A stretch of 36,601 nucleotides of DNA from Nostoc sp. UCD121 (GTDB lineage: Bacteria; Cyanobacteriota; Cyanobacteriia; Cyanobacteriales; Nostocaceae). Below, in pieces: positions 25,449-33,677 of this stretch (its first letter is position 1; every line of letters starts with the position of its first letter). The stretch is taken from NCBI RefSeq assembly GCF_014222285.1, contig NZ_JACKZS010000063.1, forward strand, positions 1 through 36,601, read 5' to 3'. Below the pieces are notes generated by a model, which saw nothing but the letters and a program-made list of their open reading frames with translations, was not told the origin of the DNA and made no database searches. The position numbers and the translations under genes are program-made.

Positions 25449-28163
25449 TTACTGTTGCGAATCAACACTTGAGAAATATTTATTTCCATTGCCATTTGTT
25501 TGAGTTGGTTGCTCTTGGGGCTTACCTTGATAGAATGGCAAAATATCTGCATAAACTCGCCATTCACTCACCTGGTTGCCTCTCATTCGGTAAATATCGC
25601 AACAGGCTATAGTGAGATGTCTTTTATCCTGAACAGTGATGTATTTAGCATCCATCTCTACAACAATTATGCCTGATTCATGCCAAATTTTGCGGATTTC
25701 ATGACCCGTAAACTTAGCAGTATTTGCAAACATTGAAGATAAGAAATTCACAACAGCTTGCTTACCATAAACTGGTTCAGATGAGCCAACCTTGTAGAAA
25801 ATATCATCGGTCAGAAAATGCTTGACCTGTTCCCAATCTTCATTCAATACGAACCCTGACAGTTGTACAACAGCTTCTAACTGTTCTGATAAATTTAATT
25901 CTTCTTTGCCTATTGACCATTTTGGTCCATCTATTGACCATTTAGGAGCAAATCCAGCTTCCACCCTTCTTTTGCCTTCAGGATGTTCTGCAAAGTGCTT
26001 TCTCATTGTATGTAACGAAGCCAGTTTCTTCCCTTGGTTGATGGTGAATATAGAAGCAGATTCAGGGACAAAAGTTCTTGGGTTAAATACAGGATTCACA
26101 TCCATAAAAATCCGCAGTTCTGAGAATTTATCGCCCTCCACGCGGAATATATCGCAGCAAGGTAATCTGACTACAGAACCATCTTTGCGCCAGTAAATAA
26201 CATCCATTTCGACAAACACGACATCTTCTATTTCCCGGATCATCTTAATATCGTGGTATACGGCAGATATCTGGCTGAAGAAAGCCTCGGCAGATTTCTT
26301 AATGGCAGCTTTATCTAAACACACCTCAAAGTTACCGAACTGATAAACTGGTGTGTCAGTAAAAAAAGTAATAAATCCTTCTGTATCAAACGCCTCGCCT
26401 CTTGAGAACAAGCGTTTTACTAGGTCTGATGTTGTACCGGGAGGTCTTTCTAACGTAGCTTGGTTTAAATTTGCGATCGCGGCTTCTACTTTGCTATTTG
26501 AAACAGCAGAAGATATTCCATTTGCCATATTATATTCCTCCTGTGCTTTGTCAAAATGTTCTTTAGCTTTACGGGTGACTTGGTTGAATTCCAGCTGTTC
26601 TCCATTTGGCCCTTTACAATAGAACAATGCCCAACCTTCAAATTCACCAAAGTCAGTTTCTGCTTGATCCTCTGCTAATAAATCTGGCTCATTCCAAAAT
26701 TTATTAGAATTGTATCTGAGGGCAATTTTTCTTCTTTCTTCTGCGGATTTTACATGAATTACACGATTGAAAACAACATTAGTTAGTCCTCGATTGTGAC
26801 ACTCGTCTTCCAGAATTTTGGCAAAGATATTTAGATCCACATTATCTTTCACATGAAAAGAAATATGCATTGCATTGACATTACCAATGTGGGAAGGAAT
26901 ACTTTCCCTAGAAGAAGACTGAGCATTTAAGATCGCAGCTTCTCGAAAATAAATGAGTTCAATACAAGTGTTACCAAATGAGATAAATTTAATATCCAAT
27001 GCCTCTTTTGCATCTCTGAGATTGGGAATATCAAAATTTTGGGGATTGGCTACTTGAAGGTTTGCATCTATCTCTTCTTTTTGAAAGAGAGTGTTTTGCA
27101 TTCCATCACCCATCAATCCATTTTCTGCAATAACTAACTTCCCTCCTAACACTTCTAGGTAAAATTCGAGGGATTTTTCCATATCTTGGACTGTTACCCC
27201 GACATGTTGCATCCCTTGCAGATAATGTCCTAATCCAGATTTAAGATTTTGCTTACCGCTCATTAAAGAAACTATGTTCTCCTGCAATTGATTTGTTGCT
27301 CCTACTTTTGCGATTAACTCTGCCACCCTAGAACTCCGCTGACCGGCTAAGGTCATCTGACCGTCGTAGACAAAAGTGTAAACACTCCTTTCAGGAAAAG
27401 AATTGATTCTTTTAACATATTTTGCTTGCTCCTTTACTGCTGTTGTATACTCTTTGGAAGCAAAGAATGTTTGCATTTCTAGAGTATTAGAGAACGCAAT
27501 TTCAAAAGCTGCTTGATACTGCTGCTGTTGTGGTTCATAATGAGAAACTTTTGCAGCATCAGGACGCGAATTATCTACTTCCTCAAATAAATGCAGTCGA
27601 AATTTGAGTACCAAATCATTTTTGACAATAGCTGGAGCAAAGCTATCTGTCATATATTTGCGAAACTCCTCCACATTCACAGCATCAGATTTCTTTAGCA
27701 TGACGTGGAATTTTAAAATGTTTAGTTCTCCGTTAGGGTTTCCCGTGGGAATCGCATCAATATATGTTTTGGAATTACCAAGGCTAGCGTTGTATCCAAT
27801 TGCCTTGCGAAATAAGTTGTGTTCGTCATCCATCAGCACAGTAGCAGTCTTAAACCATGTCTGACGGTCTGATTCTGTCTCAAAGGTTAATTCGGCAATG
27901 CCATCAAATTGCTCTTCAAGCTGCGAGTTGTAGTTTATGCCATCAATAATTGGCCACAAGTCACCCTGATTATGAGCTACATGGAATTGCCAGTATTGAT
28001 GTTGACCTGGCAACCTGGCACAGACTGGCCCGTGAACATTTTTCCAGTAATCATCGAAAAGCTCTAGCGTTATTCCCTTTTTTTTCCACAAAAGAACGTA
28101 GAATACTACTTTGCCTTTTTGATCACGGATTGCATAATCGGTTTTTCTAATTGTTGAGATCAT
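25449..28163 (-). CDS. EthD-EthD-VOC-SnoaL-SnoaL multidomain protein
   Basis: A 904-residue protein, first gene of the minus-strand cluster. Domains in order: EthD 1 (about 15-130), EthD 2 (about 148-290), a VOC/glyoxalase-fold domain (about 312-530), SnoaL-like 1 (about 578-695) and SnoaL-like 2 (about 758-878). The VOC part has candidate metal ligands H320 (MQHVGV), H433 (MHISFHV) and E525 (GEQLEF). The first 301 residues align gap-free with the 513-residue protein; residues 578-878 align with the 392-residue protein, including the PKWSI doublet (740-752); 759-904 match the 147-residue protein. VOC enzymes include dioxygenases, isomerases and glyoxalases. I infer a multi-step tailoring enzyme on an aromatic or polyketide-like compound. 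GGAG precedes the ATG. The five-domain layout is not one I know. Confidence 0.85.
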   Translation of the reverse strand: MISTIRKTDYAIRDQKGKVVFYVLLWKKKGITLELFDDYWKNVHGPVCARLPGQHQYWQFHVAHNQGDLWPIIDGINYNSQLEEQFDGIAELTFETESDRQTWFKTATVLMDDEHNLFRKAIGYNASLGNSKTYIDAIPTGNPNGELNILKFHVMLKKSDAVNVEEFRKYMTDSFAPAIVKNDLVLKFRLHLFEEVDNSRPDAAKVSHYEPQQQQYQAAFEIAFSNTLEMQTFFASKEYTTAVKEQAKYVKRINSFPERSVYTFVYDGQMTLAGQRSSRVAELIAKVGATNQLQENIVSLMSGKQNLKSGLGHYLQGMQHVGVTVQDMEKSLEFYLEVLGGKLVIAENGLMGDGMQNTLFQKEEIDANLQVANPQNFDIPNLRDAKEALDIKFISFGNTCIELIYFREAAILNAQSSSRESIPSHIGNVNAMHISFHVKDNVDLNIFAKILEDECHNRGLTNVVFNRVIHVKSAEERRKIALRYNSNKFWNEPDLLAEDQAETDFGEFEGWALFYCKGPNGEQLEFNQVTRKAKEHFDKAQEEYNMANGISSAVSNSKVEAAIANLNQATLERPPGTTSDLVKRLFSRGEAFDTEGFITFFTDTPVYQFGNFEVCLDKAAIKKSAEAFFSQISAVYHDIKMIREIEDVVFVEMDVIYWRKDGSVVRLPCCDIFRVEGDKFSELRIFMDVNPVFNPRTFVPESASIFTINQGKKLASLHTMRKHFAEHPEGKRRVEAGFAPKWSIDGPKWSIGKEELNLSEQLEAVVQLSGFVLNEDWEQVKHFLTDDIFYKVGSSEPVYGKQAVVNFLSSMFANTAKFTGHEIRKIWHESGIIVVEMDAKYITVQDKRHLTIACCDIYRMRGNQVSEWRVYADILPFYQGKPQEQPTQTNGNGNKYFSSVDSQQ

Positions 28164-29203
28164 TTGTCCAACTCCACTTTGTTCAAAAATCTGATTAAGA
28201 CTACCGAAGCAACCTACGGCCTTATTGAATCCTGCATAAACATATATAAATAAAAGAAGTTCTTCAATTTCCGCGTGATTTGTAGGGGATGTTCAAAAAT
28301 CAACTAGGAAACCTATATATTCATTAGAAACTTTCTCTGTATGTTGAATGATGTTTCTGCGTTATGTTTTACCAGCCTGTTGAACTGATTCATTCAATAC
28401 GTAATTATTTAATTTTTTTCAATTTTTTAGTATAGAAGATCAATAAATTAAGGATAAATTTAACCCTCTGTTATGGCTTTCGGCAGAGAATAATTTGTAA
28501 CCCTTGCCCAGATAGGATTTTAACTGTAGAGCTTTGTTTGAAGGTTTCTATTAGCTTGCGATCGCTAATCTTCGCACTAAATCTAGGTTTCATCATTTAG
28601 CCCCAATTTTTATTTCCCCAGAGTGACATAAGAGGGTTAAGAATATCGATAATTAGTGACAAGCTCAGGAAAAGCAGGATTCGTCAATGTGAGAGGAAAA
28701 GTCGATAAATCAAGGGGTTGAGGCTTTTGCGTATGGTTTTTACAACATCAAGGTTCTTGTTCTTTGGAGCGATAAACAATAGAACTGGGTCAGTAACCTT
28801 GCCCAGCTCACAAGGCTGAAGCTGAAATTTGGAGACATCAGCGCCTGATGAGCGAAGGTTGTATTTCTTTGCATACTACCAACTTAATTACGTAGTGAGG
28901 GTTAAAATATTTACCCTCATAATAAGAATTGCTGATTGTCAACATAAATCAGTTAAGTTTTTCTCTAACGTTAGGATCTTATCTGGTTAAAAAATTATTG
29001 AAAGTGAAAACTAGATCAGAATCGAAAATACTTCGATTTGACCAGGTTTTGGCCTCTGCCCTACCTTGTGCCTAGTAAGAATTAACCTAATTGGGTAGAG
29101 TTATACGTTTAAATATAATGCGTAGGCATCGCCTACTACAACTTATGTTCATGAAACCTTGAGGGGATACAAAATCCCATGAAATGCCTACAGGTTAAAG
29201 AAT
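28164..29203. other. Long intergenic stretch, probable divergent promoters and decayed sequence
   Basis: About 1 kb without an accepted gene. The first 250 bases, next to the 904-residue gene, probably carry the cluster promoter. A HIP1 octamer is at 28558-28565. A start-less minus-strand frame at 28684-28875 looks protein-like and may be a remnant. The hairpin GTAGGC-ATC-GCCTAC at 29122-29136 is a dispersed repeat seen again near 15617. Confidence 0.45.
28684..28875 (-). pseudogene. Possible decayed coding remnant, unidentified
   Basis: A 63-codon open frame between stops without a start codon. It reads in part KYNLRSSGADVSKFQLQ and later FIAPKNKNLDVVKTIRKS, a composition like real protein rather than random translation. 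I do not recognise the family. It may be a fragment left by the same events that scattered transposase remnants nearby, or chance. Confidence 0.2.
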
Positions 29204-29723
29204 ATGGCAATTTATGGTAAAACAAAAAGAGCCTTCATTCGCAATAAGTTTTATTTAATGACAAAGTTACCTGACTTTTACGAAAAACATTTGAAATGGG
29301 AACTTGGACTTGCCGAGTATTTAATACTAAAAATTCTGATTAGCTTATAAACAACGATTCGATATTGAAGAGATGTTTAGAGACTTTAAGAGCGGCGGCT
29401 ATAACTTGGAAGATACTAATGTATCAGGTCAACGATTAATTTTTCTAATTTTATTAATATCACTTGCCTATACTAGCGCAACAATATCTGGTCAAAAAAT
29501 TAAACGTATGACTGTCCAAAAATATGTTGATCGTATTATTAAATCTGGGCGAACTGTTCGCTGTCATAGCAGTTTTTATATTGGATTATATGGGTCTAAT
29601 TCGGTCAATTTCCTTGAAGAAACAAGCGAGTTAGTTGCCGAATTATTGAAACTAAATTCTAATAAGTGTAAGTACTACCAGCAAGGAGAAAGGGCGATGA
29701 GGCTTATTTTATCTGTATCCTAG
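29204..29723 (+). pseudogene. Internally deleted IS4-family-like transposase
   Basis: Two ends of one transposase with the middle lost. The N-terminal part (29204-29350) contains MTKLPDFYEKHLKWELGLAE and YLILKILISL, then a stop. The C-terminal part, in another frame (29352-29723), reads QRFDIEEMFRDFKSGGYNLE, then ISGQKIKR and the end EGERAMRLILSVS-like (in this copy QGERAMRLILSVS). The E in IEEMFRDFK is the catalytic Glu region of IS4-type DDE enzymes (Y-R-E-F-K type context). The first and second Asp motifs are gone. The 350-400 missing residues show that this is an inactive deletion derivative; whether a full copy elsewhere could move it depends on terminal repeats I cannot identify. Confidence 0.75.
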
Positions 29724-29891
29724 CCCTTTTTGTAGCCCCGTAAGTCATTAAACAATATCTTATAAGTTTACAAGGATAATTACTTAGAAAAACATCTCAC
29801 ATAATAATCTATCGGCAAAAACCAATTTAAGATTTATTTCCCCGTCAGAGCAAACACATCTCACTAAAGCTAAGGCAGCTTTTTATACTTT

Positions 29892-31664
29892 ATGTATACA
29901 CCTAAAAAAAAGGCAGCAATCTTAACGAGAAGGCAGTTCATGTTTGCAAGTGCGGGTAGTGGCGCAGCATTCCTTGCTACTGCCATGCTTAAGGCAAATA
30001 GAACTTATGCATACTCGAACTCCCGGGTGCAGATAACGAAGTTTACCGAGACTCTACCCATCCCATTCGCAGGTTCGGCACCCAACACTTTGATAATTGC
30101 ACGGAGTTCACATTCGTTTCACCGCGACTTAGAGGCAGGTCCCACGTTAGCTTATGGTGGTTTATCAATTCTGGGGCCAACTATCGAAGTCACAAGAGGC
30201 ATACCCCTCAGCATCAACGTGGTTAACAATATCGTTGGAAACCATCCCTTCTTAGGAGCAGTTGACACGGGGTTGCATGGCACTCTAGAGTCTGACAAAA
30301 CTAGCCCTCGGGTATCGTTGCATCTGCATGGTAGCAACACCGAAGCCAAAAGTGACGGATATCCAATGGACACGTTTAGACCAGGGGAGAATTACCTGTA
30401 CAACTTCAACAACAATCAGGAAGCAGCCACCTTGTGGTATCACGATCATGCGATGGGAATCACTGGTTTAAATGTGTTGGCTGGTCTTGCAGGGTTTTAT
30501 CTAATCAGGGACATTGACGATCCCGTGGGTGGTAATGGACCACTCGGTCTGCCAGCTGGTGCTCCCTATGAAGTGCCCCTGGTAATACAAGACCGTTCTT
30601 TCAACGCTGATGGCTCGATGTCTCATCCTAACCAGCCCCCCTGGTTAGTAGAGTATGTTGTTGATGTTGCTACTGTAAACGGAAAGGCGTGGCCAAACCT
30701 CAATGTAGACCGTACCTTATACCGATTCCGAATTGTTAATGGCTCAAGCGCCCGGACTTACAACCTCAAGCTGTCGTCGAAGCAGCCAATTATTCAAATT
30801 GGCACTGACCAGGGTATGCTCAACGCTCCAGTGTATTTGTCTCGTCTGTTGCTCTCTCCTGGCGAGCGGGCTGATGTGCTGATCGATTTCTCTAGTAGTT
30901 TGCCAGGAGACAAGATCGTTTTACAAAATGATGCTATTTCACCATATCCATCAGGTAGGGCTAACTTAATCATATTTAATCCTGAACTGCCTGAAATCAT
31001 GCAATTCACAGTGAATGCGGGTTCTGCTGACCCCAAGCCAGTTCCCAAGATACTGCGACTGTATAAACCACAGATAAAACCGATAGCTGTTCAACCGATA
31101 CGGCAACGGTTTCTGACGCTGGTAGAGATAACTGGGCCAAGCGGGCCAATTGTGCTGCTACTTAACAATGTCTACTGGGATGAGACATTCAAAAATCCTG
31201 AATTGATGGAGCGGCCAAAAGTTGACACAGTGGAACAGTGGAACATCATCAATCTTCAGCCTGTCGCCCACCCAATGCACTTGCATCTGGTTCCGTTCCA
31301 GATCCTCAACCGACAAAAGATTAATGCGGCCAAGTATTTAAAAGCATACGTTGCTACAGGACCTCGTACAGTTCTTACAGAATATGCAGTGGGTGGGCCG
31401 ACGATGCCAACTGGTTATCCACCACCTGATCCTACTCCCTTTGTGATCGGGCCAGCAAGACCGCCAGCGCCAAACGAGGCTGGATGGAAGGATACAGTGT
31501 TAGTCAATCCTTATGAAGTCACCCGTCTGATCGTTCCATTTGGAGCTCAAGCAGCAGAGAATCTACCCTTCAGCAATTCGTTCATCGGAACCTACGTCTG
31601 GCACTGCCATATGCTTGGACATGAGGACAATGAAATGATGTTGCCTTATGAGATAACAACGTAA
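29892..31664 (+). CDS. Tat-exported multicopper oxidase (CotA/bilirubin-oxidase type)
   Basis: A 590-residue laccase-like enzyme. A twin-arginine signal is clear: TRRQFMFASAGSGAAFLATA within the first 35 residues. All copper ligand motifs are intact: HLHG (H144, H146), YHDH (H184, H186), HPMHLH (H460, H463, H465) and WHCHMLGHEDNEMM (H571, C572, H573, H577, axial M582). The layout fits the spore-coat-protein-A/bilirubin oxidase group, which oxidises phenols, aromatic amines, bilirubin or metal ions with reduction of O2 to water. It would act in the periplasm or outside. It is divergent from the minus-strand cluster, 1.7 kb away across an IS remnant, and is followed by a PEP-CTERM protein gene. 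A role in oxidising the exported product of that cluster is inference. No good ribosome binding site is seen before the ATG. Confidence 0.92.
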   Translation: MYTPKKKAAILTRRQFMFASAGSGAAFLATAMLKANRTYAYSNSRVQITKFTETLPIPFAGSAPNTLIIARSSHSFHRDLEAGPTLAYGGLSILGPTIEVTRGIPLSINVVNNIVGNHPFLGAVDTGLHGTLESDKTSPRVSLHLHGSNTEAKSDGYPMDTFRPGENYLYNFNNNQEAATLWYHDHAMGITGLNVLAGLAGFYLIRDIDDPVGGNGPLGLPAGAPYEVPLVIQDRSFNADGSMSHPNQPPWLVEYVVDVATVNGKAWPNLNVDRTLYRFRIVNGSSARTYNLKLSSKQPIIQIGTDQGMLNAPVYLSRLLLSPGERADVLIDFSSSLPGDKIVLQNDAISPYPSGRANLIIFNPELPEIMQFTVNAGSADPKPVPKILRLYKPQIKPIAVQPIRQRFLTLVEITGPSGPIVLLLNNVYWDETFKNPELMERPKVDTVEQWNIINLQPVAHPMHLHLVPFQILNRQKINAAKYLKAYVATGPRTVLTEYAVGGPTMPTGYPPPDPTPFVIGPARPPAPNEAGWKDTVLVNPYEVTRLIVPFGAQAAENLPFSNSFIGTYVWHCHMLGHEDNEMMLPYEITT

Positions 31665-31865
31665 TTCCTAGCAGAAAAAGTTGATGACAACGGATGACTA
31701 CAGCAATACCAGATAAGTTGTGAATATAATATGATCCCCCAAGAGATATGTTCAAAAACTATTTAAGATTGCTGTAGCTACGTAAATAAACCACTCACTC
31801 CAAATAAATGAACTTCTTGCGCTATTTTAATTACAAATTACCTATCTAATTTCAAGGTGGATATT

Positions 31866-33002
31866 ATGAAATTGCTCTCAACACTAGCTATTAGTAGTTA
31901 TTCAATTTCGCTCAGTTTTCTCACTATAGCTTCACCCGCTCATGCGGTATCTGAAAGCGAGACTAATAACTCTTTTGCTACCACAAAGCTTCTACCATCT
32001 GGTGTTAATAGTGTAGATGGACAACTGGAGAATGAGAGCGTTGACTTTTACACTTTTTCAAATTTTGATGCCGGAAACTTATTTACTGTAGAGGTAAATT
32101 CACAGTCATTTGATCCACTTATAGGGCGGCTGAATGATTTCGGTAAAATTATAGAAATAAACGATGACCAATCTGACAATAATGTTCTGCCCATACTAAC
32201 TGGAGAGATACCTGCAAGTGGTAACTTAAATTTAGCTTTGTCTGGCTTGAGAGACATTAACCTAACCGGGAATCACTTTGAATCTGGTTCATATACATTG
32301 TCATTAAAAACATTTGTTTTACCCAGTTCTCCTAATAATACAACACTTGTTAACGGTGGTTTTGAAACTGGCAATTTTACTGGATGGTCAACACTTGGCT
32401 CTACCAGTATTGAGACCGCAACATTTGGCAGTGATCCAACTGACGCAACTTCGCAAGCTTTATTGTCAACTGGGGGCGCTACATTTGATGATTCAATTAC
32501 AGAAAAATTCTTAGGATTAGAAGCTGGAAGTCTGAATAATCTTAGCAAAGGGCAAGTTACTAAAGGCTCTACTATTCAACAAATATTCACAGCTAAAGCT
32601 GGAGATATTTTAAGTTTAGATTATAATTTTATGAGCAATGAGGTATTACCGCCAATTACTTTTTCAGATTTCTCCTTTGTTTCAATCAGTTCTTCTTCAG
32701 ACAGTTCAATCAATTCCCTATTAGAACTGGCTGATGTAAGCGATGCCACATCGACAACTTCCCTAACAGAGTTTTTTGAAGAGACTGGATTTCAGACTTT
32801 TTCCTTTAAGTTACCGACCACAGGAACATATACTTTAGGAATTGGAATTATAAATGTGGGAGATATCGCTTTTGATTCTGGACTATTGATTGACAATGTT
32901 AAAGTCACCTCTGTTCCTGAACCGAGTTTTGGTTTATTAAAATTTAGTGCTTTGGTACTCTTAGTATTCTGGAAAAAGTTTCTTGACAACTTGCTGCACT
33001 AA
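31866..33002 (+). CDS. PEP-CTERM surface protein with PPC-like and jelly-roll-like domains
   Basis: A 378-residue secreted protein. I start at ATG 31866, which has AAGGTGG 5 bases upstream; a GTG at 31857 lies inside that site. The signal peptide ends at SPAHA. Residues about 30-150 resemble the bacterial pre-peptidase/DVUA0089-type beta domain (ETNNSFATTKLLPSGVNSVD, then SVDFYTFSNFDAGNLFTVEV). About 160-345 is a jelly-roll carbohydrate-binding-like domain beginning LVNGGFETGNFTGW. The C-terminus is VPEPSFGLLKFSALVLLVFW followed by KK, a PEP-CTERM sorting signal. Such proteins are cut and attached at the cell surface or in exopolysaccharide. It follows the multicopper oxidase by 200 bases. 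Its stop codon is immediately followed by the kinase-like remnant. Confidence 0.85.
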   Translation: MKLLSTLAISSYSISLSFLTIASPAHAVSESETNNSFATTKLLPSGVNSVDGQLENESVDFYTFSNFDAGNLFTVEVNSQSFDPLIGRLNDFGKIIEINDDQSDNNVLPILTGEIPASGNLNLALSGLRDINLTGNHFESGSYTLSLKTFVLPSSPNNTTLVNGGFETGNFTGWSTLGSTSIETATFGSDPTDATSQALLSTGGATFDDSITEKFLGLEAGSLNNLSKGQVTKGSTIQQIFTAKAGDILSLDYNFMSNEVLPPITFSDFSFVSISSSSDSSINSLLELADVSDATSTTSLTEFFEETGFQTFSFKLPTTGTYTLGIGIINVGDIAFDSGLLIDNVKVTSVPEPSFGLLKFSALVLLVFWKKFLDNLLH

Positions 33003-33220
33003 GTAATTGCACGCGCCGAAATACCCTGCGACTTAGAAGATTTACTAGCGCAGAGCGATTACGAGAAAGAGGTGACAGCCTGGCTGGATTTACACAACGT
33101 ACCTGATGGCTGGAAAATTGTTTATTCCTTAGTCCGGTGAGGACTGGATACTCAATGCCTGGATACCATTGTGGGGCATTTACCCAGCAATTTTAATTTT
33201 GAAAACAAAAGAGATAAAGT
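33003..33220 (+). pseudogene. Remnant of a CNMP histidine-kinase linker
   Basis: The frame starting right after the PEP-CTERM stop reads EIPCDLEDLLAQSDYEKEVT and AWLDLHNVPDGWKIVYSLVR, then a TGA, then GLDTQCLDTIVGHLPSNF. This matches the unusual linker of the kinase at 14137 (DWEDELVHWLELHDVADAWK, ALVAAGLNNQKLEAISEYLP) closely enough to show common descent. There is no start codon, no H-box, and no kinase domain, and one in-frame stop (33138-33140). It is a leftover of a second kinase copy. Confidence 0.7.
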
Positions 33221-33677
33221 TCTCTTGTTTACACAGGAAACTTCTGTCTAATTATCATTCTTTTAAAGAGAAAATCAATCATTATAATTAACTGAAGAGA
33301 GGCAGCTTTGAAAATCTGCCCATTACAAATAGATTCAACTTATAAATATAGCTGAAGTTTCGACCTACTTTGTGTTTTTTCTCAACGCGATCGCTGCCTT
33401 TATCCTTTACTTAGTACCTATGTACTATATTTAGATGCGTTTGCCCTGAATAATACCCCGTTTGTTTTTCACCATTGCTGGTGGAAGCGATACCACATAC
33501 TTGATTGCAATAGTTGCATGATGTAAAGTTTTGCCATTTGGCCACGTGGCAATATTTTCCAGCTAACCATAGACTTTCAGCTTAAAATAACTAAGTCAAT
33601 CTTCAAACCAAGCTTAATCTCAGTATTTAAGTTTGTAACCCGTAAAACTTCTCATACTGAGGAAATCAGGCAAAAAT
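33221..33677. other. Intergenic stretch before the CobW-like gene
   Basis: No gene supported. It contains a HIP1 octamer at 33387-33394 and AT-rich sequence. The promoter of the 33678 gene should lie in its last 150 bases. I looked for a Zur-type TGATAAT-ATTATCA palindrome and see only a half-site near 33250 (ATTATCATT). Confidence 0.4.

Noticed and set aside
25449..28163. The large multidomain gene as a sequencing-error fusion of separate genes
   Set aside because: The frame is open throughout, the domain joins have proper linkers, and parts of the same linkers recur in the 392- and 513-residue proteins.
16429..28163. Known scytonemin or mycosporine cluster
   Set aside because: None of the hallmark enzymes of those pathways (ThDP-dependent ScyA type, ScyB dehydrogenase, DHQ-synthase-like MysA, ATP-grasp MysC) is present.
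33221..33677. Zur-box before the CobW-like gene
   Set aside because: Only a half-site is visible, not a full palindrome.
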